Assembly (NCBI RefSeq): GCF_000149955.1
Contig: NC_030988.1
Coordinates: 690,036 to 754,035, forward strand
Source: Fusarium oxysporum f. sp. lycopersici 4287
Taxonomy: Eukaryota; Ascomycota; Sordariomycetes; Hypocreales; Nectriaceae
DNA length: 64,000 bases
Direction of reading: 5' to 3'
Shown in pieces: positions 1 to 11,105 of the stretch; the stretch's first letter is position 1; every line of letters starts with the position of its first letter. The position numbers and the translations under genes were made by a program. Under the pieces are notes generated by a model. It had not been told where the DNA came from, did no database searches, and worked only from the letters and a program-made list of their open reading frames with translations.

Positions 1-215
1 GACGCTATATAAGCCCTGCAAATTCGATCCTAAACATGTTGCTAGTTGGATGAGCCGAAGGTTGGAGTCGAAGTCTGGCGACTGGGTTCCGCGGGCTGGC
101 CCAACACTAGAGGGAAAGCTGTCCTTGGAAGAATATAATCTCCAACACCTGGAATACGAGGTATATATCTGCCAAGTAGCGATGGGAATGGAGTGGAAAG
201 ACTACAGTGGGATTA
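1..215 (+). pseudogene. Truncated copy 1 of the four-copy local protein family
   Basis: This is a 3' fragment of the family whose intact members lie at 4175-4822 and 6909-7655. From base 2 the reading frame matches the 6909 gene from its codon at 7329 almost base for base (both read LYKPC, then MSRRLESK, then YNLQHL-YEVYIC and VAMGM). Identity stops at about base 215, just after the codons for YSG, where the sequence turns into the pogo-like relic. The last 40 or so residues of the family are therefore lost, and the 5' part lies outside the window. Function is unknown; no known domain is recognised. It is presumably dead. Confidence 0.8.
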
Positions 216-1807
216 TCTATCCATTCTTTGCGTGTCCGCCCCATTTACAAGCCAGCGCTCAGGCCTGAACTCGTCTGCATCATGTCCAAATACATCTGCG
301 TTTCGGTGAGCCACCCACGCGTTGATGCCAACAATATTCTACGTATGGAAACATGAGTAAGGTATGTAGTTCAGACAGGTGACAGACGATAGACTAATGA
401 TCACAGAAAGTCGACAAATCATCCGATCAATTGAAACTAATCGCCAGACTCTTCGCCAGATATTGAAACAACTATCTGACATGTTCTTGCATTATGTCCT
501 ATGTTGCCACATGCTCCACAACGCCTTTCTTTCCCGCGCGCTGACCCTTCCCGACCACAACTTTTCGACGATTCAGCCACTACCTGCGTATCGACATCCA
601 TCTGATTAATTACTTGCCTTCCTTCCTCTATTGTAATTGCTCCTCCTTTCTGTACTCGGGTTCTTTTTGCCCTCCGCCGCCGGCTTAGTATCTCATTCGC
701 CCGTTCAAGATCTTGGACCTTGACCTTTAATAAGCTAACCTCATGCATGACCGCCTTGGTCCCCTTGGAAAGAGACTTCAGTGCTTCCAGAACTGACTCT
801 GGTGAGCTGCTGTGATGCCTTCTGATCCATCTTGCGAGATACTCCGATTGCGACCCAGCCTCAAGCACCGTCTTTGGCGTCTTTGAGACCCATGGGGTAG
901 AGGGGCCAGTCTCCTCCTCAACTGGCGTTGGAGTCCGTAGCTGCACATCAAGTTTCGAGACCACATGTTCCGGGTCAAGTGGAACAAGCCCGGCACCTCA
1001 TAGTGGCCTCAAATGCGGCATAAAAAGCCGGAAAGAACTCGGTCTTGGAAACGGGGGTTATAGAGCATCGGATCAGATGCTCGATTTCCCGGCCATATGC
1101 CTTCTTAAGCACGGAAAAGCACCCGACATCAAGAGTCTGAAGTAGGTTTGAGGCATGAGAAGGTGACGACCTTGTTCTCCTGACAATATCGCTCGAAATC
1201 GGCCGAGTGGTGGCTTTCGTGGCCATCGAGGATCAGAAGACGATAAAGACTATTTGATCGCTCAGCTGAGGACCGGTCAACGCGCTTTAGCCACTCAAGA
1301 CCCAGTTCGTTATTTCCCCATCCGTATTGGCTCGTTGCAATCACCCAATGGCCTGGGAGGTCGCACTCTTGGTACCAATTTGCAAGGTGATTATGGCCTG
1401 CAACAATGATGAACGGCGTGATCGATTGACCTTCTGCATTAATCACCTAGATTATAGTAATCCATTCTTGGTTTCCAGGCTGCACTGATTGTGGCCCCCC
1501 TTTCCTTCCTGAACCTGTGACAACCGTTCCAGCCATAATAATGCCCATCGTAACGCCATTCTTATGAAAGTTCCACATATCACCTGATCGGATACCATAC
1601 GTCGCGATCGTATTCTGCACAAGCCTAAACCAGCTACGAATATCAGTATGATCTTCGAATTTGGCTCTCTGGTAGTCATATTGCGGAATAAAGCCGTCTT
1701 TAGCTCTGGTTGTGGCTTGATGAAGTTATGAGCCCAGCGCCTTGTCAACAGGTGACGCGTCGCGGTCAGCTCCCAGAGAATTCCATTGCCAATCCTCATA
1801 TCATTGT
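216..1807 (-). mobile_element. Degenerate pogo/Fot1-type DNA transposon relic
   Basis: Minus-strand pieces read in order as a pogo/Fot1 DDE transposase: 1820-1452 holds the RRWAHNFIK and QPELKT region but changes frame, 1446-1129 holds the core with ILDGHESHHS (a catalytic Asp) and FIIVAGH, 1226-975 gives DVGCFSVLKKAYG, and 964-437 gives a coiled-coil tail ending in a zinc knuckle (CGACGNIGHNARTC). At least three frame changes separate the pieces and the N-terminal DNA-binding part is missing, so it is inactive. I see no terminal inverted repeats. The two ends coincide with the broken end of family copy 1 and with the start of the duplicated promoter of copy 2, so it probably marks the rearrangement that split them. 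Confidence 0.8.
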
Positions 1808-2080
1808 CAGAACATCGCATATCGTAAATAACAAAGCATGCAGTGTTGCAGCGTCATTGATGCACTACAGCTTGAAGATTTTGAGCAGCTGCAATATTAG
1901 TGCAATAGTTCCAATCTGAAATACGCCGTTCCGGCGAATCTCACACTGCTGCTGAAGCAGGAAAAAAGTACATTTCTGGCTATTCATAATTTTCCCTAAG
2001 GCGAGTGTTAGAGACATATATATAGTCTTATGTCTTGTAGCCCAGACCATGGTTATGCTATGTCTCTTGCCACAACAACA
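1808..2080 (+). promoter_or_regulatory. Upstream region of family copy 2, duplicated at 6617-6908
   Basis: From CAGAACATCG onward this segment aligns with 6617-6908 upstream of the intact gene, including the block ATGATGCACTAC/TTGATGCACTAC, a CACTGCTGCT block, a TATATA tract and the CTCTTGCCACA leader just before the ATG. The duplication unit therefore carried the 5' regulatory DNA with the coding sequence. The TATATATA at about 2017 is a plausible TATA region. Confidence 0.7.
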
Positions 2081-2802
2081 ATGAACTACAAAGACGCCAG
2101 CTGGAGAGATCTCCTTGCACCATGCTAAATGGAAATTGAACGTAGTTCGGCAACAGATGTGAATGATCCGCAACGGGTGAAAGAAGGCATGACGGAAGAC
2201 TGCGAAAACGCAGATGACAGGGACGCGTTTCTTCAACTCCTCCGCTATGAGCTACCATCATTCGGAGTTGACGGTAGTTGGCGTGATCTATCACCATGGG
2301 AAGACGAAAGGTGCGGAGTATGTGTCGAAGACCAATGCAGACATGATATTTATAAGTACGAGCACCGCGGAAGCCCATGCGTTCAGGTTTTTATCAAGGA
2401 ATACCCGACAACGCCAATCTTTCTCAGAGAGCTATTATCTAACCCCAAGCTTCATGTAACTGTTTGAAACGGTTTCGATGGCAAGCTATATGAGCCTAAA
2501 TTTAACCATAAATACTCTCCTAGCAGTACCTCACGAAGCTGCTGCAAATTCCCGACCCGAAATCTAAAATCAAAGAGCTAGAATTGGTGGACTTTGAACG
2601 GGGAGATCTTAAGCTGCAGGATCTCCAACACCCGAAGTTCCCTATATGTATCTGCCACGTAACGATGGGCATGGAGTGGAAAGACTACATAGGGATGGCA
2701 AAACAGGACTTTCATGACACGATCGAGAAGTTTAACATAGTTGACGAGGTGGTGTCAGCTTTGAAAGCCGCGGAGGTCGAGCCCAGCTACAATATACAAT
2801 GA
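2081..2802 (+). pseudogene. Broken copy 2 of the four-copy local protein family
   Basis: The start ATG at 2081 matches that of the 6909 gene (both begin MNY). An in-frame TAA follows at 2126, the frame reopens through GSWRDL, HRGSPC and LLSNPKLH, and a TGA at 2466 replaces the Trp codon of the VVWNG motif (TGG to TGA). A frameshift near 2560 precedes the last open piece (2584-2802: FPICICHVTMGMEWKDY, then a stop). Two nonsense codons and a frameshift make it a pseudogene. The TGG to TGA change is a G-to-A transition of the RIP type. Confidence 0.8.
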
Positions 2803-3463
2803 AAGAGTTACCAGGAACTATAGAGTTATATTAAATGAATCGATCTTAGATTAGTAAGCGAAGAAGTGTTTCGTCGCTCTAAGACAACAGGCCACGATTA
2901 GATACAACACATTCATCAGCACTTTTATGCAACTTGGCTCGCTGGATACTGCACCAATTAGGCTTCCCATTGAACAAAGCCTAAACAGCATTTCGACAAC
3001 GCTCAGTACTGCGCCCTACGCAATCTAACAACAATAACACAGCACGGCTTAATTTATCCACGGTTGGGAATCAACCCGCTGCTGACAGTTATACTCTGAA
3101 CAGTTACATAGCTGCATGGCCCGAGATTGTCAGGTGTGACTAGTCACCTTCCACTTAACAACGCAATTATTCCTTGTAAAGGCTGGTTTACAAGTATTGC
3201 TACTATAGATGTTTAGGGCGCGAATCTGGAGAAGTATATATATGCTAATAGTAACTAGTCTCCGTACAGGCTACAAGGGCTACTCGAATCTGAGTACTAT
3301 GTTACTTACAGCGTCCAGAAACGGATGCTGTGGTACTGTTTCGAGACTGTGCAGAATCTGCCATCACGACCTCTTCTGCCTGCGTCTACAGTCTTGCCAT
3401 CTCCAACAACATTTCTAGGAATTTTGGCGATGGCTGCAGATCAGTAAAGCCACACGTATTACA
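2803..3463. other. Intergenic, no gene seen
   Basis: No supported coding region. Short open frames here have no recognisable motif or codon pattern. Confidence 0.5.
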
Positions 3464-3563
3464 CATTCCAGGTTGAGTATCCAAAATTTCATCGTTGATC
3501 GTTTTCCTCGCCCGCAAGAACAGTGATGTTTTTCATATCGGGAGGGAGACTGAAAATGAAATT
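3464..3563 (+). repeat. MITE-like short inverted-repeat element, copy 1
   Basis: About 100 bp starting ATTCCAGGTTGAGTATCC and ending near GGGAGGGAGACTGAAAATGA, so the ends are imperfect inverted repeats. The middle carries the family core CTCGCCCGCAAGAACAG. It lies about 610 bp upstream of the 4175 gene. A weaker partial end occurs near 3720-3742 (GACTGAACCTAAAATG). Exact ends and target duplication were not resolved. Confidence 0.7.
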
Positions 3564-4174
3564 TCCTGTATGGTACTATGTCCAGTAAGTGATCTATAAG
3601 CAAAGGCTGGCAGGTGTCAGTTAGGGTGTCATGATGCAAACAAGTCAAAAAGTATCTGCAATAAGTAATACAGTGAAATATGAAGCCGACAGTGCACCCT
3701 ACGGGGAATAGAACTTTGAAGACTGAACCTAAAATGCGCGGAACGATGAACTTGGACGTAAAAGCTAGAATGAGAAGAGCACGAAGATTTCCGTACTCTT
3801 CCTTTATCCCGATAAGCAAGAAGATCTAGAAATTACAGACTCTTAGCAATGGTCTATGTCGGATCAAATGCCTGCGTATAAAAGAGAGCCATATACTTGA
3901 TAGGACTCCTCCACATTAAACTTTAAAAAGAACATGGTATTGTAAGGCGGAAGCTGGAAGTGTTTGATACCAAAAACAGCTGACTTCTACTCCTCCCAGA
4001 CATATACATATCGCATTTTAATATTTTACCCTCTTTTTTATCTCGTTTTTCAATACTAACTTTAAACCTTCTATTTAAAAAAGCGCTACATCTACACTTG
4101 AGGAGAGGCATATATATAATACATACCTCATCATTCACCATTTTTTTTGCATTATTTACCTTTGTGTCATAATC
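3564..4174. other. Intergenic, upstream of the 4175 gene
   Basis: Apart from the partial repeat end near 3720-3742, no gene is seen. AT-rich sequence with TATATATA at about 4112 precedes the ATG at 4175 and may serve as its promoter. Confidence 0.4.
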
Positions 4175-4822
4175 ATGAGTAGCGTCCACGCGGACACACC
4201 TGAAAGTTGGGAGGCTCTCCTGTCAAATAATGTAAAGGCGTTTGTGAGCAGCTATAAAGAGGACCAATTCGATGAAGACCTGGAGACATTCCTCCAACTC
4301 CAGAAACACGGTCTATTCGTGCTCGAATATCAAGCTAATTGGCGCGGAATATCGGATTGGCCTGAGGATGAAAGTGAACGCGGAATCCCGTGGCTTTTCT
4401 TTGCGGTGAAGAAAGAGGCCATAGCGTCGGACTTCGTCGATTATCTGTGTGACCGGCGCGAGCTCCAGGCCACTATCTGGGAATTGCGTGGTCGCGAGTC
4501 ACGCGAGCCTCTCTATTCTGATTACTTTTACAAATGGTACGAACCAGCATCGGATTCGAACAGTCATAACTGGAGGGGCATGGACAGCCGGTCTGATGAT
4601 CCAAAGCTATCTCTGGAGATGTTCAAACTTGACCACCTGACGTTCGACGTTTATGTCTGCGAAGTCGGGATGAGAAGCGATTTTGAAACAGTGGATAAGA
4701 TGAGCAGCGAGGAATTTTATAATGATATTCAAGTTGAAGACCTCGCTGGAGACATATGTGCAGAGATGGACAAAGCACATATAGATAATGATGACATAGA
4801 CTGGTTGAAACAGAATTGTTGA
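4175..4822 (+). CDS. Unknown protein, divergent intact member of the four-copy family (215 aa)
   Basis: Single exon, 215 residues, acidic, no signal peptide or membrane segment. It aligns along most of its length with the 248-aa protein at 6909: GLFV/GLFM, NWRGI/SWRGL, FFAVKKE/SFLVKKD, a VDYL/IDKLL helix, ATIWEL/AVVWNG, FDVYVCEVGM/YEVYICDVAM, and MSSEEFYNDI/MSDEEFYNAI near the C-terminus. It is much more diverged than the other three copies, so it may be the older paralogue. I do not recognise the family. It sits head-to-tail with the other copies, and a Tc1 element separates it from the 6909 gene. Confidence 0.75.
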   Translation: MSSVHADTPESWEALLSNNVKAFVSSYKEDQFDEDLETFLQLQKHGLFVLEYQANWRGISDWPEDESERGIPWLFFAVKKEAIASDFVDYLCDRRELQATIWELRGRESREPLYSDYFYKWYEPASDSNSHNWRGMDSRSDDPKLSLEMFKLDHLTFDVYVCEVGMRSDFETVDKMSSEEFYNDIQVEDLAGDICAEMDKAHIDNDDIDWLKQNC

Positions 4823-5109
4823 AAAAGCAGACGCCGCAATTTTAAGAAGGAGCTTTTTGGGAATTATGATTTCTAGTAACTAACAGTGATTCCCTAAATA
4901 AGTTTCCCAATCTGGATAGCAGGTATCAGACAGTAATTCATTGACTAATTCTCTGCTCGAAATTACCTGCTATGTTCTCCTCGGCTTGATGGTAGCTTGA
5001 CGTACCAGCCACCCATACTAATTGGGAAATAGAACATATATAGACGTATATCGATTGCGTAAGGATAGAGCCATTGGTGAAAGAGGTTAAAAACAGCAAC
5101 AGCGTTGTA
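4823..5109. other. Intergenic between the 4175 gene and the Tc1 element
   Basis: No gene seen. The stretch ends at the TA dinucleotide used by the Tc1 insertion. Confidence 0.4.
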
Positions 5110-6517
5110 AAATTAGTGTCCAAAAGTCTCTGGACGGTGCCCCGCCAACGTGTAATCCACCAGATAAAATCAGACTGATCCTAATTACAAACTTAGACAA
5201 AACTTAGATAAAACATGTCTGAAATGAATGGAATTTTGGCCACCTTATGCCCAAAGCGCAAAAGAAACCATGAATTCGATGACGTAGTTAAAGCTCTTAT
5301 TATACAGGCTGTAGAGAGTGGGAAGTCATATCGAGCTGTCGCACAAGAGGCAAGATGTTCACCACAAACAATCTCAAATATTGTTCAACGCTGGAAAACT
5401 CTACAAACTCTGGATAAAAAACCAAGATCTGGACGTCCCCGAAAACTCACGATTCAGCAGATTCGATACGTATTAATTTCATTAAAACGCGACCGTCGCA
5501 TTACATATGAAAAGCTTGTTAACTTTTTAGGTGGTCACATCTCACGAACTACGATACGCCGAGTTATACGCCTCCATTACGGTCGCAAATGGAGGGCTAT
5601 GCAAAGAATACCGTTATCTAAAGAAACCGCTCGTCAACGGCTTTCTTGGTGTTAAGCTTGGAAGGAAGATATCGAAGAATTGTTGGAGGTTTGTCGCTTT
5701 GAAGTTTGCGGGTTGTTCGCTTCCGGGAATCTTCCACTCAACTGACGATGCCTTCAGACCATTTTCAGCGATGAATCGTCAGTTCAATCGCAACCCAATT
5801 ATAAACGAGGTTGGATATTCCGGAAGCCTCATGAGAAGTTCATGAAGGAATTAGTTAATGTAACAGTTCATGGAAAGTCGCGATTATCTATCATGGTTTG
5901 GGGAGCAATCTGGAGAGGAGGGAAATCTGATATCATCATCATGATCCGCGATCAGACCGCCAGAAGAAGAGGATATACTTCTTTAAGTTATCAACAGGCT
6001 TTAACAGAAGGTTTACTTCATATATACGAGGGATTTCGTCAATTTCAACAAGATAATGCTCGTATTCACACCTCAGAGTCTACGACAAACTGGCTGTTAG
6101 ATCACGGAATATCCTGGATTGACTGGCCTGCTCACAGTCCAGATCTCAATCCAATTGAGCATATTTGGAAGCAATTGAAGCTGAATATTAAAAAGATGTT
6201 CCCTCAATTAGACCTTCTCAAAAACAACGAAGTCGATCGAGCAAAATTGATTAAATATATCAAGTTGGCGTGGGCAGCAATTACAACTGAGCAGGTAAAC
6301 CGGCTGATTGACTCACTCCCCCGCCGAATTGACGCATGCATTCGCGCCCAGGGTTGGTATACAAAATATTGAAGAGAAAAATCAGGGCTTTAAAATGATA
6401 TATAATTCATTGTTATTAGATTTAATTTAATCAAAATATCTATAAGTGAAGTTATTCCTGTTGTACGGATCAAGTTGCTACAGGGTGGGGTGTCCACAGA
6501 CTTTTGGAGCATAATTT
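5110..6517 (+). mobile_element. Tc1/mariner-family transposon, full length with TA target duplication
   Basis: About 1.41 kb. The two ends form imperfect inverted repeats of some 35 bp: the left reads AAATTAGTGTCCAAAAGTCT and the right, reverse-complemented, reads AAATTATGCTCCAAAAGTCT, followed on both sides by a TGGAC block and a C-rich stretch. TA flanks both ends (5108-5109 and 6518-6519), the standard Tc1/mariner target duplication. It carries one transposase reading frame (5215-6372) with two internal stops. It inserted in the same orientation as the four-copy family. Confidence 0.9.
5215..6372 (+). pseudogene. Tc1-type transposase with two nonsense codons
   Basis: One frame of about 385 codons starts with a helix-turn-helix DNA-binding region (SYRAVAQEARCSPQTISNIV, then RSGRPRKLT) and continues into the DDE core. 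Visible catalytic motifs are FSDESS, QQDNARIHTS and SPDLNPIEHIW; the last Asp and the Glu are 34 residues apart (DD34E), the Tc1 signature. The frame is closed by TAA at 5653 (after LSWC) and TGA near 5740, with no frameshift. Both stops can be explained as C-to-T changes (CAA and CGA), consistent with RIP or simple decay. Confidence 0.85.
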
Positions 6518-6616
6518 TAGCCTGCATAGCCAGAAATAACGATGGTTGTGGCACCCCGAAGCAGAGGCCAAAGAATACATTGCAAGCCACTCGATCTTCA
6601 AGCCTCAAATCGTTTC

Positions 6617-6908
6617 CAGAACATCGTATATCGTAAGTTCGTAACTAACAAACCTGCAGCGATGTAGAGCCAATGATGCACTACGGCTTTAGGCTTCTTA
6701 GTACCTACAATATTAGCGCAGTAGTATCAATTTGCAACAAGCCATTGCGGCCAATCTCCCACTGCTGCTAAAACAAGAACAAATTACATTTCCGCCCATT
6801 CTTAACTTTTTTCGAGACTATGAAGAGGTATATATATATATATATATATAACTGTCTATCTTATATTCAAACTTATGCTAATACCATATCTCTTGCCACA
6901 CGACAACA
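6617..6908 (+). promoter_or_regulatory. Upstream region of the 6909 gene, duplicated at 1808-2080
   Basis: This is the better-preserved version of the duplicated promoter. It contains a (TA)n run at about 6829-6850 that probably acts as the TATA region, and the leader CTCTTGCCACACGACAACA directly before the ATG. Confidence 0.6.
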
Positions 6909-7655
6909 ATGAATTACATGGAGACAGACGAATTGAGTGACTGGGTGGATATCCTAGCTTGGAACAAAATGCACATTGAGTGCAGTTTGCCAGGAGGGAA
7001 GGTTAACTCACGATTTTCGTACCGCAGAAAGGACTGCGACTGCCCAGAGGACATAGAAGCATTACTCAAACTACTGAGTTATGGGCTGTTCATGGACGAG
7101 CCTGAAGGTAGTTGGCGTGGCTTAGCACGATGGATAGTTGAAAAGTGCAAATATATGCCCAGCCTGTGCAGTCAGAATCCATGCGAACATGGATCCCAAG
7201 AGTACGAGTGCCGTGGCCTTCCATGCCTGAGCTTTTTAGTTAAGAAAGACTCAACAATGTCAACCTTTATCGATAAGCTGCTGAGTAACCCCAAGCTTCA
7301 TGCAGTTGTTTGGAATGGTCTTGATGGGACGCTATATAAGCCCTGCAAATTCGATCCTGAACATGTTGCTACTCGGATGAGCCGAAGGTTGGAGTCGAAG
7401 CCCGACGACTGGGTTCGAGAGGCTGGGCCGATCCCGGACCAAAAGCTGACATTGGGAGATTATAATCTCCAACACCTGGACTATGAGGTATATATCTGCG
7501 ACGTAGCGATGGGAATGAAGTGGGAAGCCTATAGTGGGATGAGCGATGAAGAGTTTTATAACGCAATTGCAAAATTTGAAATAGTTGATGAGGTAGTGTC
7601 AGTACTAGAAAACGCAGGGGTAAAGCCTAGAAATATAAAGTCAGTAAGTGAATAG
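6909..7655 (+). CDS. Unknown protein, intact member of the four-copy family (248 aa)
   Basis: Single exon, 248 residues, mildly acidic, no signal peptide or membrane helix. Four cysteines lie at about residues 81-98 (KCKYMPSLCSQNPCEH) and 108-115 (CRGLPC); these are absent from the 4175 protein. The C-terminal half carries the most conserved block (YNLQHLDYEVYICDVAMGM, then SDEEFYNAI). The start is fixed by alignment to the dead copy at 2081. It is nearly identical to the fragment at 1-215, so that duplication is recent. Function unknown. Confidence 0.8.
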   Translation: MNYMETDELSDWVDILAWNKMHIECSLPGGKVNSRFSYRRKDCDCPEDIEALLKLLSYGLFMDEPEGSWRGLARWIVEKCKYMPSLCSQNPCEHGSQEYECRGLPCLSFLVKKDSTMSTFIDKLLSNPKLHAVVWNGLDGTLYKPCKFDPEHVATRMSRRLESKPDDWVREAGPIPDQKLTLGDYNLQHLDYEVYICDVAMGMKWEAYSGMSDEEFYNAIAKFEIVDEVVSVLENAGVKPRNIKSVSE

Positions 7656-8109
7656 GCTTATTAGCTTAAGCTGTAGCTATATATAGTATATTTATTTTGC
7701 TTTCATAAGCGAGAATCAATACTAACCGCCCTCGGAGTCAACATCAGGGAAGTCAAGGACCAGACACAAGTTACCTGGAATCCCTCACTGCGATGTTCGA
7801 TCGACAGTCATTCCTATAAGCTGGCCGATAACGACCTACACCACTTGTTGAGGGTTTCTCACGGCAGAGTAATTAGTTCCACGACTTTCGCAGCATGCTT
7901 CAAACACGTCGTGATTTATAGGCTTTAGGTCACTATGAGTTCGGGTTTCTCTGGTCAAATGCAAGCTCGTCGACCACAAGTTGAAACGCGGCGCATGTGA
8001 TCATATACTTCATAAACTTAGCGATAGAGGCATTTGGGGCTACAGTAATAGACCATTTGCTATCTAAGATGACGCTAACCTGATCCATCGTGCTCATGTT
8101 TCACGTTTG
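7656..8109. other. Intergenic, no gene seen
   Basis: Mixed-composition sequence with no open frame or motif I can support. Confidence 0.4.
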
Positions 8110-8470
8110 CGTGCTACAATCTACTTTATAATATATGTTTTATAAGGTTATATATTTTATAATATTGTATATTTTATTACCGCATACCTTGTATTATTAT
8201 AAATTAGATGATATACTACTATAATAAGTATAAAATATTATAAAACATGCCATAGTATGATATATAACATATTGTAAAATATGCAATATTATGAAAAATA
8301 AACAGTATAATTAATATAACATTTTAAAACAAAATCAAAATAGTTATACATAATATTTTAAAATAAAATACATAACAGCATACATAATATTATAAGATAA
8401 AATGAATAATAGAATATATAGTATTATAAAAAATGTATCAAAATTACAAGATATTATATAATAAACAATA
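8110..8470. other. Very AT-rich tract
   Basis: About 360 bp made almost only of A and T, with many variants of TATAATATTTTA and ATAAAATA. There is no coding potential. It may be a RIP-eroded repeat or simple AT-rich spacer; its source cannot be told. Confidence 0.6.
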
Positions 8471-8566
8471 TTCTAGGATTTCTCCCCGATATCAGCAATC
8501 CTGCTATTTTTGCGGAGAAGAACAACAATCAAAGATGTAATTTTGGAAACTGAACCTAACGTGGAC
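8471..8566 (-). repeat. MITE-like short inverted-repeat element, copy 2
   Basis: Reverse orientation relative to copy 1. It has the core TATTTTTGCGGAGAAGAACA and the end TTTTGGAAACTGAACCTAA; the other end (TTCTAGGATTTCTCCCCGAT) is degraded. It lies about 280 bp upstream of the PAQR gene at 8843. Confidence 0.65.
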
Positions 8567-8842
8567 CAAAAAGCCAGAATTATAATAGCAAGGCGACTTT
8601 CTTACTCTAATCATTGCCTCTTCCCCCTTGCCACTTTCCTGTTCACCTGTTCATATCATACACAAGCGAACCGTCAGGACCGTAACAAGCAATGAAACGG
8701 CAAGGTCTGTTCGCGGTTGGGAAAAGAATAACTGAAGAAGAAAGAACGCAAAAGGGAAAGGCCTCTTTGCTCCTATTGCATTTCCATTTCCAATTCAAAC
8801 TCAGGCTTTCCCCCCTTACATTTTCATCAAGCACAACGGCAG

Positions 8843-9908
8843 ATGGCATCTCCTCTCCGTTCTCGACTTTCATCACTGCAGACCCCGGAGCCTACTAGCG
8901 ATGCAGTATCTGAGTCCGGCAAGGCAGCACGCCCAATTCTTCTCTCATATGATCAGATGCCGAAATGGTTTCGACAGGAATCCAACAAGTATATTCTCTC
9001 CGGCTATAGAGACATATCAGGCTCATTTATCACTTCATTGTGCAGTTTGTCATATCTCCACAATGAGTCGGTCAACATTTATTCCCACCTCATCCCGGCC
9101 GTTTTCTTCTTTCTCGGCGAATGGTATATCCAGCAGTACTCGGAGGTCACGGGCGCCGATTCCATCGCTTTGTCCATCTTCATGTTGGCAGCCGTCACGT
9201 GCCTGTCGTTGTCAGTGGCATATCACACCTTAATGAACCACTCAAAACGAGTGGGACATTTCTGCTTGCGACTGGACATGCTGGGTGTGGTAGTATTTAT
9301 ACTGGGTGACCTTGTGTTGGGAATATACCTGGTTTTCTGGTGTGAACGCTTGTTACGCAATATCTACTGGTCTTTGGTTAGTAGAACCCCATGTGCGAAA
9401 TTTTGTTCTTCATCGAAGACCCAGTACTTATTTCTAACATTCTTCTTTTTTCTGTCGATAGAGTGCAGTTATCGGAATGCTGAACATCTTCGTGACAATG
9501 CATCCCAAGTTCCAAGGCCCAGAGTACCGCCTCCTCCGAACATTGATGTTCGCAGCAACTGGATTTTCCGGTGTTTCGCCCTTGGTCCATGGCATCAACA
9601 TGTTCGGCCTATCGCAGATGTTGAGAAAAGCATTTCCATATACGCTAGCAAAAGCAGGCTGCCTCCTATTGGGAACTTCGTTTTACCTGGTAAGTCTTCC
9701 AATACCGTAGAGAAAAGAGACATGGATCCTAACGCACGTGATTCTGGAGTCTCGGTTTCCTGAGAGCCAGTATCCTGGAGAATTCGACCTATGCAGTTCT
9801 CATTCAATCTTTCACATCCTGGTGGTATGCGCCGCTATAGTCCAGTTGGCCGGTTACCTGGACGCTTTCAGCTATGCTCACGCAAACCTTACGTGCCAGT
9901 CTCTTTGA
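8843..9908 (+). CDS. PAQR / haemolysin-III family membrane receptor (306 aa, three exons)
   Basis: Exons 8843-9376, 9462-9689 and 9750-9908; introns start GTTAGT and GTAAGT and end in AG, keeping phase 0. The protein has the hallmarks of the adiponectin-receptor/IZH family: LHNESVNIYSHL at residues 72-83, a Ser-Tyr-His motif (SVAYH) near 124-128, and the C-terminal SSHSIFH with His272 and His276. In the family these residues form a zinc site inside a seven-helix bundle. Several hydrophobic helices are visible from residue 84 on. Fungal relatives act in zinc and lipid homeostasis (known of the family; the specific role here is inferred). Length is normal for fungal IZH proteins. Confidence 0.9.
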
Positions 9909-10576
9909 GATGGAAATATTCTGGTGTTGGAGGCTATAGCATACCAGGATGTCACATCAAGATGGGTGTTGGCTTAGTTGAAGTTGGCTTGGCGGCGGGC
10001 GGCCGACGGCACTGAAGGCTACGGCGGTGTCTCCTTTAGCCTACACGGACTTTCAAAAAGACCTTGGCAGTGATGGATGACGGATTGTTGAGTTGTAAAC
10101 ACGGCCTGTTTGTCAACAAACTCAGGGCTGCAATCCATGCCAAGTCACCCCATCAAGCCGGCGAGAGAGAGAAGTTAGTAAATCAAGCATTATCCAGGAT
10201 GTAAACTGGAAAATATCCGCCATTATTCCCTTTTTATGGAGAACCATCTTCGATAGCTTTGATATGTCTACTACAGGAGACTCACTCATGGGTCGTGGGG
10301 AATATGACACAACTGGTGTACTAGCCATTAGGGCCGGACTCCAAACTCTGGTACACAATACTGAGAAGCAGGCGATCTGATCACTACTAGTATACATTCG
10401 CACAAACACACCGGGGGGCCATTGTTCAGAGGGCCCTGTAAGCTAATGATACATACAATACGCTGATGATTGCCTTGGTCTCGCTAAGCTCGTATGGTTC
10501 ATGTCTTGTTCTTTCCAGCCTGATCATCGCTTGTCTTGATACTCGTAGTTGTTAGTTTGTGGCAGGCCAACTTGAA
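9909..10576. other. Intergenic up to the first assembly gap
   Basis: An open plus-strand stretch without a good start codon runs to a stop near 10379 (contains STTGDSLMGRGEYD). It could be a gene remnant but I cannot assign it. Confidence 0.3.
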
Positions 10577-10982
10577 NNNNNNNNNNNNNNNNNNNNNNNN
10601 NNNNNNNNNNNNNNNNNNNNNNNNNNNNNNNNNNNNNNNNNNNNNNNNNNNNNNNNNNNNNNNNNNNNNNNNNNNNNNNNNNNNNNNNNNNNNNNNNNNN
10701 NNNNNNNNNNNNNNNNNNNNNNNNNNNNNNNNNNNNNNNNNNNNNNNNNNNNNNNNNNNNNNNNNNNNNNNNNNNNNNNNNNNNNNNNNNNNNNNNNNNN
10801 NNNNNNNNNNNNNNNNNNNNNNNNNNNNNNNNNNNNNNNNNNNNNNNNNNNNNNNNNNNNNNNNNNNNNNNNNNNNNNNNNNNNNNNNNNNNNNNNNNNN
10901 NNNNNNNNNNNNNNNNNNNNNNNNNNNNNNNNNNNNNNNNNNNNNNNNNNNNNNNNNNNNNNNNNNNNNNNNNNNNNNNNNN
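10577..10982. other. Assembly gap (N run)
   Basis: 406 unknown bases. Open frames across it are artefacts. Confidence 0.99.
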
Positions 10983-11105
10983 AATCCAGCCGTGGCAGAT
11001 GGTGCCGACGAACATCCGGTGCAGTCACATTGCTCCAAACACCATCTCCCAAGCTATCAAATGCTAAACGGGAAAAATGAAATTCGGTCTTGGCAAATCT
11101 TGGCC

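Noticed and set aside
8110..8470. Replication origin or centromere-like AT-rich element
   Set aside because: AT-rich composition alone is not evidence; no defined motif or array is visible.
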